Part shown: positions 46,718 through 55,810 of the stretch, in pieces
Layout of the letters: each line of letters opens with the position of its first letter
Position numbering within the stretch: the stretch's first letter is position 1
Assembly (NCBI RefSeq): GCF_020731285.1
Contig: NZ_JAJFOW010000001.1
Span: forward strand, 248,001 to 312,000
Length of the DNA: 64,000 bases
Origin: Cohnella baijiui
GTDB taxonomy: Bacteria > Bacillota > Bacilli > Paenibacillales > Paenibacillaceae
Direction of reading: 5' to 3'
Notes under the pieces: model-generated
The model's input: the letters and a program-made list of their open reading frames with translations, nothing else
Databases searched by the model: none
Told to the model about the DNA's origin: nothing
Position numbers and translations under genes: made by a program

Positions 46718-46775
46718 GCCGGGATCCCCTCTCTCGAATGACTTGCTCCCCCTTGCACGTGATCTTGCGGCGAGG

Positions 46776-48206
46776 CTAGACGTTCCGGTTGAAAATGACG
46801 AGCTTCGGCTCGGTTAGCTCCTCGATGGCATACTGGACGCCTTCCCGGCCGACGCCGCTTTCCTTGATGCCGCCGTACGGCATATGGTCGACGCGGAACG
46901 TCGGGATGTCGTTGACGAGGACGCCGCCCGCGCGCAGCGCGTCGGCGGCTCGCAGCGCCGTGTCCAGCCGATTCGTGTAAATGCCGGCCTGCAGGCCAAA
47001 TGCCGAGTCGTTCACCCGAGCAATGGCCTCCTCGATCGTGTCGACGCGGTTGACGAGCACGACGGGCGCGAACGCCTCCTCGCAGGAAATGCGGGCGTCG
47101 TGCGGCACGTCGAGCAGGATGGTCGGCGCGAGGACGCCGTCGTTCGTCAGGGTGCCGCCGGCGGCCAGCGAAGCGCCGCGATCCAGCGCCTCCGCGATCC
47201 AGGCGAGCGCGCGCTCGGATTCCCGCGGCGAGATCATCGCGGAGACGTCGGTTTCCGGGTCCAGCGGGTCGCCCAAGCGTAGACGGCCGACCTCCTCCTT
47301 CAGCTTGCGGACGAAGGCGTCCCGGACGTCCGAAACGACGTAGATCCGCTGCAGGGAAATACAGACCTGACCTTGGTACGAAAAGGCGCCGGCGGCGCAG
47401 CGCGCGGCGACCGCATCCAGATCCGCGTCGCGATCGACGATGACGGCGCTGTTCGAGCCCAGCTCCAGCGTGACCCGCTTGAGCCCCGCCTGGGCGCGGA
47501 TCCGGGCGCCGACCCCGACGCTCCCCGTGAACGAGATCGCGTCCACCCGCGGATCCCGCGTGATCTTCTCCCCGAGCAGCTTGCCGTCGCCGGTCAATAC
47601 GTTCAACGCGCCGGCCGGCAGCCCCGCCTCCGCGAGCAGCTCGGCGACGAGCAGCGCCGTGAGCGGCGTTTGGGGCGCAGGCTTCAGCACGACCGTGTTG
47701 CCGGAGGCGAGCGCGGGCCCCACCTTGTGCGCGACTAGGTTCATCGGGAAGTTGAACGGCGTGATCGCGCCGACGACACCAACCGGCTCCCGCAGCGTGT
47801 ACGCGAGCCGTCCTTCGCCACCGGGCGCCGCGTCGAGCGGAATCGTTTCCCCGTGGATGCGCTTGGCTTCCTCTGCGGAAAACTTGTAGGTCTGCACGGT
47901 CCGGTCGACCTCCGCATAGGCAGCCTTCAGCGGCTTGCCGGCTTCGAGGGCGATAAGGCGCGCGGCTTCCTCCCGCCGCTTCTCCAACCCCGCTGCCAGC
48001 CGCTCGAGGATCGTTGCCCGCGCATGCGCGGGCATCGTCCGCATGACCGCCTTCGCGTCGACGGCCGCCGCGATGGCCTGGTCCGCCTCGGCTTCGCCGG
48101 CCGAGGCCACTTCCGCGATCGGCGCCCCGCCGTAGGGCGCGCGGAGCGTCTCGAACGACTCCGTTTCCACCTTTTTCCCGCCGATCCATAGCGATGTGCG
48201 GTGCAT
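46776..48206 (-). CDS. Aldehyde dehydrogenase
   Basis: A 476-aa NAD(P)-dependent enzyme; ATG at 48206 follows AAGGAG. Motifs: cofactor region ITPFNFPMNLVAHKVGPALA and FTGSVGVGARI, the general base Glu in VTLELGSNSA and the nucleophile Cys in YQGQVCISLQRIYV, then PYGGIKESGVGREG. The QVCISLQRI form is typical of the lactaldehyde/phosphonoacetaldehyde-type branch. It lies divergent from the sugar operon, and both promoters are bracketed by an inverted repeat, so it may oxidise an aldehyde derived from that sugar. Confidence 0.9.
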   Translation of the reverse strand: MHRTSLWIGGKKVETESFETLRAPYGGAPIAEVASAGEAEADQAIAAAVDAKAVMRTMPAHARATILERLAAGLEKRREEAARLIALEAGKPLKAAYAEVDRTVQTYKFSAEEAKRIHGETIPLDAAPGGEGRLAYTLREPVGVVGAITPFNFPMNLVAHKVGPALASGNTVVLKPAPQTPLTALLVAELLAEAGLPAGALNVLTGDGKLLGEKITRDPRVDAISFTGSVGVGARIRAQAGLKRVTLELGSNSAVIVDRDADLDAVAARCAAGAFSYQGQVCISLQRIYVVSDVRDAFVRKLKEEVGRLRLGDPLDPETDVSAMISPRESERALAWIAEALDRGASLAAGGTLTNDGVLAPTILLDVPHDARISCEEAFAPVVLVNRVDTIEEAIARVNDSAFGLQAGIYTNRLDTALRAADALRAGGVLVNDIPTFRVDHMPYGGIKESGVGREGVQYAIEELTEPKLVIFNRNV

Positions 48207-48243
48207 GAATCCTCTCTCCTTTCCCATTGCTGAGCGCTAAACC

Positions 48244-48329
48244 TCTTGAATATAAACAGAATAGCACTTGCGGGCGGATCGTACAAAAAAAAGCGTTGAC
48301 TTCGGCCCTCTTCGCTCCTATATTCAAGA
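48244..48329. promoter_or_regulatory. Inverted repeat pair and divergent promoter region
   Basis: TCTTGAATATA (48244-48254) and its exact complement TATATTCAAGA (48319-48329) lie 64 bases apart. The rightward promoter is TTGACT (48296-48301), 17 bases, TATATT (48319-48324), so the right arm covers its -10. The left arm supplies TATATT to the leftward strand in the right place for the aldehyde dehydrogenase gene. The two arms are plausible operators for the ROK regulator of the operon. Confidence 0.6.
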
Positions 48330-48383
48330 TTGGAATCGAATTATTTTTGTCATCGAAATAATTACGAAAGCGGAGGCGCGATC

Positions 48384-49208
48384 ATGAATATCTCGCTCGG
48401 CGGCTATTCCTTCAACAATCTGTTCCTGGACGGCCGAATGGATGTGTTCGGCTATTTGGAGACCGCGAAATACCGGTACCGGCTCGATGCCGTCGATCTG
48501 TGGAACGCGCAGATCGCGGAGCGGACCAAGCCCATCTTGACGCTGTTCGACGAATCCCGTCTGCGCAAGGTGCGCGAAGCGCTGGACGAGCGCGAGCTGC
48601 GCCTCGTCAACATCGCCGTGGACACGGCTCACCTGTGGGATCCGGATCCGGACGTCCGCGAAGCGCTGCGGCGCAACGCCGAAGACCATCTCCAAGCGGC
48701 CGTCCTGCTCGGCGCGGAGACGATCCGCATCGACACCGGCGGCCGCGGCGATCAGGTCTTCTCGGACGAGGCGTTCGACTGGATCGTGCGTCAATACCAG
48801 ACGTACTGCCGGTTTGCGCGCGATCACGGAATGAAGATCGGTCCGGAAAACCACATGGGCCCGTCCCTTGTTCCCGCCGAGATGGTCCGTCTGGCTGAAG
48901 CCGTCAACGATCCCGCCTTCGGCATTCTCCTCCATATCGGACGCTGGAACGAGGACCGCGCTACTGGGGACAACCTGGTGGCGCCGTGGGTCGTGCATAC
49001 GCACTTCGACGCCAAGACGGCCGCCGCCGCGGATACGCCAAGCATTATCCGCACCCTTCGCGACGCCGGCTACCGCGGCTATTGGAGCGTCGAGTACAAC
49101 GCGCCCGCCCGCAACGCCTATGCCGAGCTGGAGCATCTGCTTGCCCAAGTGAAGCTTCGGCTGGCCGAAGCCCTATCCGCGGACGAATCCGCCACGAGAG
49201 GAGCCTGA
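48384..49208 (+). CDS. Sugar phosphate isomerase/epimerase (xylose isomerase-like TIM barrel)
   Basis: A 274-aa protein, ATG at 48384 with GGAGG 9 bases upstream. TIM-barrel AP-endonuclease-2 fold with metal ligands spread as in the family: AETIRIDTGG, MKIGPENHMG (Glu), FGILLHIGRW, VVHTHFDAKT and GYWSVEYNAP (Glu). It probably isomerises or epimerises a keto sugar or inositol derivative. First gene of a four-gene operon with Gfo/Idh/MocA, MFS and ROK genes. Confidence 0.88.
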   Translation: MNISLGGYSFNNLFLDGRMDVFGYLETAKYRYRLDAVDLWNAQIAERTKPILTLFDESRLRKVREALDERELRLVNIAVDTAHLWDPDPDVREALRRNAEDHLQAAVLLGAETIRIDTGGRGDQVFSDEAFDWIVRQYQTYCRFARDHGMKIGPENHMGPSLVPAEMVRLAEAVNDPAFGILLHIGRWNEDRATGDNLVAPWVVHTHFDAKTAAAADTPSIIRTLRDAGYRGYWSVEYNAPARNAYAELEHLLAQVKLRLAEALSADESATRGA

Positions 49209-49211
49209 TCG

Positions 49212-50339
49212 ATGCGCAACATTAAAATCGGCCTGATCGGCGCCGGACAGATCGGCAAGCTGCATCTCGAACGCTACGCCGCCATTCCTGGCGTAGAGAT
49301 TGCTGCCGTCTGCGACGTGAACGCCGAGGAGGCAGCCCGCGTCTCCAGGCAATACGGCATTCCGCGCGTCTACACTCACTTTCGCGAACTGCTCGCCGAG
49401 CCGGATCTCGAAGCCGTGGACGTCTGCCTTCACAACAACTTCCACGAGCCCGTCACGACGGCGGCGCTCCTGGCCGGCAAGCACGTCTACTGCGAAAAGC
49501 CGATCGCCGGCGCCTACGCCGACGGCCTGAAAATGGTCCAGACGGCTGTCGCGGCCGGCCGCATGCTGCACATCCAGCTTGCGCAGTTGTACAGCAAAGA
49601 AACGAAGACGGCCAAGCAGCTCATCGATGCCGGCAAGCTCGGCAAGCCGTACCACGCCCGCTCGACCGGCTTCCGCCGGCGCAACCGTCCCTTCGTCGAC
49701 GGTTACGGCACGCCCGCCTTTACCCGCAAGGAAACCGCTGGCGGCGGCGCCTTGTTCGATATGGGCGTCTACCATATCTCGCGAATGCTCTACCTTCTTG
49801 GCAATCCGCAGCCGCTTCGCATCTCCGGCCAAGTTTATCAGGAGATCGCCATGGACGAGGAGAGACGCGCGCACAGCGGCTTCGACGTCGAGGAATTCGC
49901 CGCCGGCTTCGTCAAGCTGCAGGACGGAATCACGCTCGACATCGCCGAGTCGTGGGCAATCAGCCTAGGCGGCTTCGAAGGAAGCGTCATCGTCGGCTCC
50001 GAGGGCGGCATTCGCTTCCCCGGCGCCACCTCGCACGGCGAGAAGCACGACTTCACGTTCCACACGACGACCGCCGACCTCGACGTCGACGGCAAGATCG
50101 ACCTGGACGTCGCCGATCTGCGGCGCAAGCGCCTCAGCCCCCATCCGGACGCTTATGAGTCGTCGCAGCATCACTGGATCGCCGCGCTGCGGGGCGAGGT
50201 GCCGCTGCTCGAAACGGCGAAGATCGCGCTGAATACGATGCTGATCAGCGAAGGCCTGTACCTCTCGCACGAGCTCGGACGCGAAGTGTCCGCGGACGAA
50301 GTGCGGGAGCGCTCCGTCTCCCGCTCCGTCCGGCTCTGA
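49212..50339 (+). CDS. Gfo/Idh/MocA-family oxidoreductase
   Basis: A 375-aa NAD(P)-dependent sugar or inositol dehydrogenase. N-terminal Rossmann fold IKIGLIGAGQIGKLHLERYA, the conserved Glu-Lys-Pro segment GKHVYCEKPIAG (about 93-104), and the C-terminal domain with GGGALFDMGVYHISRMLYLL (catalytic-region Asp and His). Starts 3 bases after the isomerase stop. The two would act in sequence on the same sugar. Confidence 0.93.
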   Translation: MRNIKIGLIGAGQIGKLHLERYAAIPGVEIAAVCDVNAEEAARVSRQYGIPRVYTHFRELLAEPDLEAVDVCLHNNFHEPVTTAALLAGKHVYCEKPIAGAYADGLKMVQTAVAAGRMLHIQLAQLYSKETKTAKQLIDAGKLGKPYHARSTGFRRRNRPFVDGYGTPAFTRKETAGGGALFDMGVYHISRMLYLLGNPQPLRISGQVYQEIAMDEERRAHSGFDVEEFAAGFVKLQDGITLDIAESWAISLGGFEGSVIVGSEGGIRFPGATSHGEKHDFTFHTTTADLDVDGKIDLDVADLRRKRLSPHPDAYESSQHHWIAALRGEVPLLETAKIALNTMLISEGLYLSHELGREVSADEVRERSVSRSVRL

Positions 50340-50379
50340 CGCAGCAGCCCAACCTCCCGGAAAGGAACGACAAAACGAA

Positions 50380-51582
50380 ATGGGCGATCTGACTCTCCCG
50401 CCGCAAACCGTTCGCATTCTGAAGACGTTCAACTTCGTCATGTACGGGGCGTTGGCGGTGTACGGCACATTTTTCGCGATTTATTTGCGCAGCCTCGGCT
50501 GGTCCAACGTCGAGATCGGCGCGCTGCTGGCCGGCGGTCCCGTCGTCGCGCTCGTCGCCAACCCCTTTTGGGGCTATTGGGCCGATCGGCTGCGGGACAA
50601 CCGCCGGATCCTCCTTCTCGCGCTGATCGGCAACTTCGCCGTCATGCAGGTCGTGTTCTCGTTTAGGCAAGAGACGCTGATCTATGGCGGCATGCTCGTC
50701 TTTTTCCTGTTCCAGAGCCCGCTGTTCACGCAGAGCAGCAGCCTGGTGCTGAACGCCATCGACGGAACCCGGCACAAATTCGGTTCGTTTCGGCTCTGGG
50801 GCTCGCTCGGCTGGGCGATCACCGCAGCGGCGGCTGGCCCCCTGATCGGCCGGCTCGGCATCTCGCGCCTATGGATCGTTTTCGACGCCATGATCCTTCT
50901 CGCGATCCTTTGCGCCTTCTTTCTGCCGCGCGGCGGGGCCAAAAGCGCGACGGCGGCCAAGCCTTCCGCCTTTCAGGGCGCCAAGCTGTCCGGCGTGCTC
51001 ATGAACCGACCGTTTCTTCTGCTGCTCGGGTTCGGCGTCCTGGTATCCGTGCCGAACTCGTTTAACCAGACGTTCATCGGCATCTATATCCAGGACCTTG
51101 GCGGCTCTCCCTCCGCCATCGGCTGGTCGACGTTCGCCACCGCCATCCTGGAGGCGCCCGTCTACCTTCTGCTCGACCGCTACATGCCGAGCCGGATGCG
51201 CCATATGGTTCTCTGCCTGGCAGCCGTCAGCGCGCTGTATTCGCTCCGCTGGCTGCTCATGGGCACGGCGGATTCCGCCTGGAGCATCATCTGGATCCAG
51301 CTGCTGCATTGCGTCACGTTCGGCGGGTACTACTATATCGGAACGCAGCTCACGGTGCGGCTCGTCCCCGCCGCCTTCCGCTCGACCGGACAGGCCGTCT
51401 ACGCCCTGAGCTGGGGCGGCGTATCGGGCATTATCGCGGGCGTGGCCGGCGGCTGGATGTTCGAGCATCTCGGCCCCCACGTGCTGTATCGGATCAGCGC
51501 CTGCGTGACACTGCTCGGCGCCTTCGGCTTCCTGCTGATGACGAGAAGCGTGCCCGCGCGTGAACAGGAGAATGCATCATGA
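50380..51582 (+). CDS. MFS transporter, sugar or nucleoside permease-like
   Basis: A 400-aa carrier with 12 hydrophobic segments. It has the pattern of the MFS_1-like/LacY-type branch: FVMYGALAVYGTFFAIYLRS, GYWADRLRDNRRI (loop 2-3), FGSFRLWGSLGWAITAAAAG and QLTVRLVPAAFRSTGQAVYA. Likely imports the substrate of the operon. Start ATG follows GGAAAGGAACG. It overlaps the ROK gene by 4 bases. Confidence 0.88.
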   Translation: MGDLTLPPQTVRILKTFNFVMYGALAVYGTFFAIYLRSLGWSNVEIGALLAGGPVVALVANPFWGYWADRLRDNRRILLLALIGNFAVMQVVFSFRQETLIYGGMLVFFLFQSPLFTQSSSLVLNAIDGTRHKFGSFRLWGSLGWAITAAAAGPLIGRLGISRLWIVFDAMILLAILCAFFLPRGGAKSATAAKPSAFQGAKLSGVLMNRPFLLLLGFGVLVSVPNSFNQTFIGIYIQDLGGSPSAIGWSTFATAILEAPVYLLLDRYMPSRMRHMVLCLAAVSALYSLRWLLMGTADSAWSIIWIQLLHCVTFGGYYYIGTQLTVRLVPAAFRSTGQAVYALSWGGVSGIIAGVAGGWMFEHLGPHVLYRISACVTLLGAFGFLLMTRSVPAREQENAS

Positions 51583-52715
51583 CCATACCCGGCACCGCCA
51601 AACCCGGCAGCAAGCAAATGCTGCGCCAGATCAACAAGTCGCTGCTTCTCCATTTGATCGACCGGCACGGTCCGATCTCGCGGGTCGAGCTGTCGCGGCT
51701 GACCAAGCTCAGCCCTTCGACCGTCTCGAGCTTGATCGAAGAATCGCTCGGCGAAGGCTATATTCACGAGACCGGCACGGCGGGCGCCGGCGTCGGACGC
51801 CGCATGACGCTGCTCGACATCAAAGCGGACGGAGGGTACGTGCTCGGCATCGACCTTGCCCATTCGCGATGCGTTCTTCTCGACCTGCGAGGCGAGGTGC
51901 GGGCCAAACGCGACCTTCCTCGGCTCGTCGGAAGGCCGGACATCGAGGAAAGGCTGCCGATGCTCGTGAACGGCTTTCTGGACGAGCAACGGGTGCACCC
52001 TCCGCTTCTGCGACGCATCGGCGTATCGGTGCCCGGCCGCATCGACGACACCCAGCGCCGCATCGTCGGCGCCATTCCGCTGCAGCTCGAGGAGATGCCG
52101 CTCGGAGATCAGCTCGAGCAACTCTACGGCGTGCCCGTCCGGCTGGTCAACGATCTCGAGGCGGCGGGCTTCGCCGAGCGCTACAACGGCGTCGCGCAAG
52201 GGTACCGGACGATCCTGTACGTCCAGATCGATCGTACGGTCGGCGCCGGCATCGTCATCGACAACCAAATCTATCGCGGGACGGCAGGTCAGGCGGGCCG
52301 GACGGGCGCCCTGTATCGCTACGGGGCCTTCGACCTGGCTTCGCGCCTGAAGGCAGCGTATCCCGATACGTTCCCGGCCGACGTTCCGCCCGAAGAGACG
52401 GCGCGGCGCTTCGCCGAGCTCGCGGCCGACGAAGCGAGTCCGCTCCACGGCGAGCTGACGGACGTTCTCGAGGGTGTCGCTAGCAACTGCGGGGCGATGC
52501 TGCAGCTGCTAGCGCCCGAGCAGATGATCTTGAACGGTTGGCTGACGCACCATCCGGACGTTTTCGCCCGGCTGTGCCGGCTAATCGCGCACTACGAGCG
52601 AGCAATCAAGGAGCCTACGCCCGTCCGGGCCGCCCAATGGGCGCAGCAAGGCGCTGCCATCGGCGCCGCAACGCTTGGCCTGCACGAGATTTTGCGGCCT
52701 GTCGCCATCGACTGA
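51579..52715 (+). CDS. ROK-family transcriptional regulator (NagC/XylR type) with degenerate zinc motif
   Basis: A 378-aa protein with an N-terminal winged helix (GPISRVELSRLTKLSPSTVS) followed by a ROK fold (VLGIDLAHSRCVLLDLRGEV; VRLVNDLEAAG). ROK regulators usually have a zinc site with GH and CxCGxxGC; here the corresponding stretch is GTAGQAGRTGALYRYGAF, with no Cys and no conserved His. Sugar binding may thus differ or be lost. Probably regulates the four-gene operon and perhaps the divergent aldehyde dehydrogenase. Confidence 0.88.
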   Translation: MTIPGTAKPGSKQMLRQINKSLLLHLIDRHGPISRVELSRLTKLSPSTVSSLIEESLGEGYIHETGTAGAGVGRRMTLLDIKADGGYVLGIDLAHSRCVLLDLRGEVRAKRDLPRLVGRPDIEERLPMLVNGFLDEQRVHPPLLRRIGVSVPGRIDDTQRRIVGAIPLQLEEMPLGDQLEQLYGVPVRLVNDLEAAGFAERYNGVAQGYRTILYVQIDRTVGAGIVIDNQIYRGTAGQAGRTGALYRYGAFDLASRLKAAYPDTFPADVPPEETARRFAELAADEASPLHGELTDVLEGVASNCGAMLQLLAPEQMILNGWLTHHPDVFARLCRLIAHYERAIKEPTPVRAAQWAQQGAAIGAATLGLHEILRPVAID

Positions 52716-52742
52716 TATCGGCATGCTCCATCCGCTAAATCG

Positions 52743-52767
52743 AAAAGGCCATCGCGGCCTTTTTTTG
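52743..52767 (+). terminator. Terminator of the sugar operon
   Basis: AAAAGGCC, loop ATCGC, GGCC followed by seven T. Confidence 0.85.
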
Positions 52768-52807
52768 ATTCTTCATCCAATCTTCATGATCGCTAACGAT
52801 CTTTTTG

Positions 52808-52840
52808 CTACAATAAATTTAGAACTTAGATTAAGTCTAA
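52808..52840 (+). promoter_or_regulatory. dps promoter region with PerR-box-like operator
   Basis: A -10 box TACAAT (52808-52813) is followed by TTAGATTAAGTCTAA (52826-52840), a 7-1-7 dyad with six of seven pairs matching. It resembles the PerR box TTATAATNATTATAA. Peroxide derepression of a dps gene is the classic PerR output. Confidence 0.65.
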
Positions 52841-52864
52841 ATTTAATTTAGGGAGGATTTCCAA

Positions 52865-53299
52865 ATGTCCGAACGCAATCAAACGTTGAACCGTCAAATC
52901 GCCAACTGGACCGTCCTGTATACGAAGCTCCACCATTACCACTGGAACGTCAAAGGCCCTCAGTTCTATACGCTGCACGCCCAGTTCGAAACGCTGTACA
53001 GCGAAGCGGCCGAACGCCTCGACGTGCTCGCGGAGCGGCTGCTAGCGTTAGGCGGATGTCCCGTGTCCACACTGAAGGATAGCCTCGCGCTGGCGACCGT
53101 CCAGGAAGCGAGCGGCGGAGAAAGTGCCGACCAAATGGTTTCCGCCATCGCAAAGGATTTCACCCAGCTCATCGTGGAGCTGAACGAAGGCATCGCAGTC
53201 GCAGAGGCCGAGCACGACGAGCCGACCGCCGACTTGTTCATCGGACAAATCGCCGAGCTCCAAAAACACGTCTGGATGCTGAACGCTTACCTCGGTTAA
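52865..53299 (+). CDS. dps: Dps-family DNA-protection / mini-ferritin
   Basis: A 144-aa protein, AGGGAGG 8 bases before the ATG. The ferroxidase ligands of Dps are visible: YTKLHHYHWNVKGPQFYTLH (His) and ETLYSEAAERLDVLAERLLA (Asp and Glu). A dodecamer would bind DNA and oxidise Fe(II) with peroxide, protecting DNA. Similar to MrgA. The upstream PerR-like box fits. Confidence 0.93.
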   Translation: MSERNQTLNRQIANWTVLYTKLHHYHWNVKGPQFYTLHAQFETLYSEAAERLDVLAERLLALGGCPVSTLKDSLALATVQEASGGESADQMVSAIAKDFTQLIVELNEGIAVAEAEHDEPTADLFIGQIAELQKHVWMLNAYLG

Positions 53300-53381
53300 G
53301 TCGCTCCAGCGTGCGACTCGTCTTTTACCGCCATCCACTTTCGATTGTCATCCGCAATCGCCCATTGACTTCCTTTTGGAG

Positions 53382-53417
53382 ACAGATTACTCTGAATTAC
53401 AGAGTAATCTGTTTTTT
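53382..53417 (+). terminator. Terminator after dps
   Basis: ACAGATTACTCT (53382-53393) pairs perfectly with AGAGTAATCTGT (53401-53412), then six T. It lies in front of the next gene's real start, which rules out an upstream start for that gene. Confidence 0.92.
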
Positions 53418-53450
53418 GTTCGACCGATTCTGAAGGGAGAGATCGAATCC

Positions 53451-54389
53451 GTGGAAGCGAATACGTTAACGAACGCAATTTCGCTAAGCCAAGTCCGCAA
53501 GCGTTACGGCGCGGTCGACGCGGTCCGGGAGATGACATTCGACGTGAGGCGCGGCGAGATATTCGGCATCGTCGGACCGAATGGGGCGGGAAAGACGACG
53601 ACAATCGAGATGATCGAGGGCTTGCGCACGCCGGACGGCGGCCGGATCGAGGTGCTCGGATTGGATGCGACCCGGCATCGGGAGGCGTTGAAGCATCGTT
53701 ACGGCGTCCTCCTCCAGTCCACCTCGATCCCCGGACGCGCCAAGGTTGGGGAGCTGCTGCGGTTGTTCTCTTCGTTTTACCGGCGGACAGCCGACGCCGG
53801 GCAGCTCGCCCGCTCGTTGCATCTCGAGGATAAGCTGCAGTCGTCATACAAGTCGCTGTCCGGCGGCTGGAAACAACGCGTCTCGCTCGCGCTTGCGTTG
53901 ATCAACGATCCGGAGATCGTCTTTCTGGACGAGCCGAGCATGGGTCTTGATCCGAATGCCCGGAACGAAATGTGGGAGATGATCCTGCGGATGCGCGGAG
54001 AAGGCCGGACGATCGTCGTGACGACGCATTATATGGAAGAGGCGCAAGCCCTCTGCGACCGGGTTGCCGTCATCGACAAAGGCGCGCTCGTCGCGCTGGA
54101 CACGCCGCGAAAGCTTATCGCCCGGCTCGGCGGCGCCCGCCGCATCGCCTTCCGCAATCCCGGGAAGGTCTCCCGCGATCGGCTGTCCGCCCTCCCGCAC
54201 GTCATTCAAACCGAATGGGGCGACGAAGAGATCGCCCTTCATTCGGACCAGCTCGACCTGACGCTGAAATATCTGTTCCGCATGGCGGATGCGGAAGATT
54301 GGATCGTCAGCGAGCTGCGGCTCGGAGAAGCGACGATGAACGACGTCTTCAGCGAATTGACTCTTCAGGAGAGGAGGCTGGCGCAATGA
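53451..54389 (+). CDS. ABC transporter ATP-binding protein (DrrA-type)
   Basis: A 312-aa ATPase. A GTG start is chosen at 53451, with GGGAGA 10 bases upstream; the frame is open further left only through the dps terminator hairpin. Walker A GIVGPNGAGKTTTIEMIEGL, Q-loop LLQSTSIPGRAK, signature SGGWKQRVSLA (SGGWK for the usual SGGQ/SGGM), Walker B EIVFLDEPSMGLDP and switch THYMEEAQALCDR. The C-terminal ~90 residues are the extra domain typical of this branch. Overlaps the permease by 4 bases. Confidence 0.92.
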   Translation: MEANTLTNAISLSQVRKRYGAVDAVREMTFDVRRGEIFGIVGPNGAGKTTTIEMIEGLRTPDGGRIEVLGLDATRHREALKHRYGVLLQSTSIPGRAKVGELLRLFSSFYRRTADAGQLARSLHLEDKLQSSYKSLSGGWKQRVSLALALINDPEIVFLDEPSMGLDPNARNEMWEMILRMRGEGRTIVVTTHYMEEAQALCDRVAVIDKGALVALDTPRKLIARLGGARRIAFRNPGKVSRDRLSALPHVIQTEWGDEEIALHSDQLDLTLKYLFRMADAEDWIVSELRLGEATMNDVFSELTLQERRLAQ

Positions 54390-55138
54390 ACACCTTCTTG
54401 AGGCTTGCCGCTTTCGACTTTCGGCTCTATCTGCGAGACGGATTAACGTTGTTCTGGGTATTGATCTATCCGATCGTCATGCTGCTAATCTTCGGGCAAA
54501 TTTTCGGCAACCAACCTGGCGTCATCGAAGGCACGCGCTATATCGATTCGTACGTCCCCGCCCTCTGCGTCATGAGCGTGTTGTCCGTATCGGTCTTTAC
54601 CCTGCAGATTAACATGGTGACATACCGGGAGAGCGGAATCCTGCGCCGGTTCCGCGTGACGCCCGTCAAGCGATGGAACGTGCTGGCTTCCCACGCGCTG
54701 CAAGGCCTTTGCCTCGTGTTGGCCGGGGCGGCCGAAATCCTGATCGTCGCCAAGCTCGTTTGGAACCTCGACATGTCCGCCGCCGGCATCTTGCAGCTTC
54801 TCGTCGCGATGGTTTTCGGCTGCATCGGCTTTTTCGGCTTGGGCTTCGCCTTGTCGGGCCTGTCCGCCTCTCCAGGCGCGGCGAGCGGCTTGGCGATGAT
54901 CTTCTTCTTTCCGATGCTGTTCCTGTCCGGCATCGCCATGCCGCTCGACATATTCCCGACGTTCCTGCAGCATATCGCCCAGTGGATCCCGATGACGCAT
55001 TTCGTCGCTTTGGCCCAAGGGGTATGGCACGGCGAGTCGCTTCTTCATTTTGGCCTCGAATGGTCCGTTCTGGCGGGTTTTGCAGTCCTGGGACTCGCGC
55101 TTGCGTTTTGGCTGTTTCGCTGGGAGTCCCGTTCCTAA
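54386..55138 (+). CDS. ABC-2 type permease
   Basis: A 250-aa permease with six helices; ATG at 54386 overlaps the ATPase stop, with GAGGAGG upstream. Signature segments: LTLFWVLIYPIVMLLIFGQI, ILRRFRVTPVKRWNVLASHA and FFFPMLFLSGIAMPLDIFPT. A longer open frame upstream is a shadow of the ATPase gene. Works with the preceding ATPase; substrate unknown. Confidence 0.9.
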   Translation: MNTFLRLAAFDFRLYLRDGLTLFWVLIYPIVMLLIFGQIFGNQPGVIEGTRYIDSYVPALCVMSVLSVSVFTLQINMVTYRESGILRRFRVTPVKRWNVLASHALQGLCLVLAGAAEILIVAKLVWNLDMSAAGILQLLVAMVFGCIGFFGLGFALSGLSASPGAASGLAMIFFFPMLFLSGIAMPLDIFPTFLQHIAQWIPMTHFVALAQGVWHGESLLHFGLEWSVLAGFAVLGLALAFWLFRWESRS

Positions 55139-55174
55139 ACCAATCTGAGAAAATTCATCATGGAGTGATGCTAG

Positions 55175-55810
55175 ATGACCGAATCTAAACACAGCCGCGC
55201 TTCCGGAGACGCAACTCCCCCCGCTTCGACGCCGCAGGCGCAGCAAGCGCTGCGCGATATCGATTTTATTAAGCAGCTCGTCGCGCGCCATCGCCGCAAG
55301 CTGCCAAGCGCCGCCCCTTACCTGCTGCTTTGGGGTGCTTATCTCATGATCGGCTTTATCGGGATGCAGTTCGACGAGGCGACGTGGCCGATCTGGTATT
55401 GGGGTTGCGGCGCGCTTGCCGCCGGCGTTTTGTCGGCCTGGATCGGCGTCCGCCAGCACCGAGATTCGCCCGGCAACCCCCAGCAAGGTCAAGAAGGGGC
55501 GTCCGGCTGGGCATTCGGACTTCCCTTTCTCGTTCTGATGCTGGCCGGCGGCTTTATGATGGCGTCTGGCATCGTCGAGATGGCGTACGCGGCGCCGTTC
55601 TGGTGCCTGATGATCGGGACGGCGTACGTCTTCTTGGGCGCGCTGATCGGACGCGGTTCCGTTCTGCTTGGCCTCTGGTTCGTCCTGTTGGCCATTTTGA
55701 CCCGACTCTTTCTGATGGACTGGCAGTACCTTGTCTTGGGGCTGCTGGGCGGCGGAAGCATTTTCGTTACGGGATGGGTGCTGCTGGGGCGGAGTCAGCG
55801 TCATGGGTGA
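55175..55810 (+). CDS. Membrane protein of unknown function in an ABC-2 operon, 211 aa
   Basis: ATG with GGAGTG about 8 bases upstream. A soluble N terminus of about 50 residues, rich in Ala, Ser and Gln, is followed by six hydrophobic helices in three pairs (PYLLLWGAYLMIGFIGM; YWGCGALAAGVLSAWIG; FLVLMLAGGFMMASGIVEMA; WFVLLAILTRLFLMD). No family recognised with confidence. It is the third gene of ATPase-permease-membrane protein-regulator, so it probably assists or senses with the transporter. Confidence 0.7.
   Translation: MTESKHSRASGDATPPASTPQAQQALRDIDFIKQLVARHRRKLPSAAPYLLLWGAYLMIGFIGMQFDEATWPIWYWGCGALAAGVLSAWIGVRQHRDSPGNPQQGQEGASGWAFGLPFLVLMLAGGFMMASGIVEMAYAAPFWCLMIGTAYVFLGALIGRGSVLLGLWFVLLAILTRLFLMDWQYLVLGLLGGGSIFVTGWVLLGRSQRHG

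Noticed and set aside
53376..53450. N-terminal extension of the DrrA-type ATPase
   Set aside because: It would be translated from the dps terminator hairpin; a GTG with a ribosome binding site follows.
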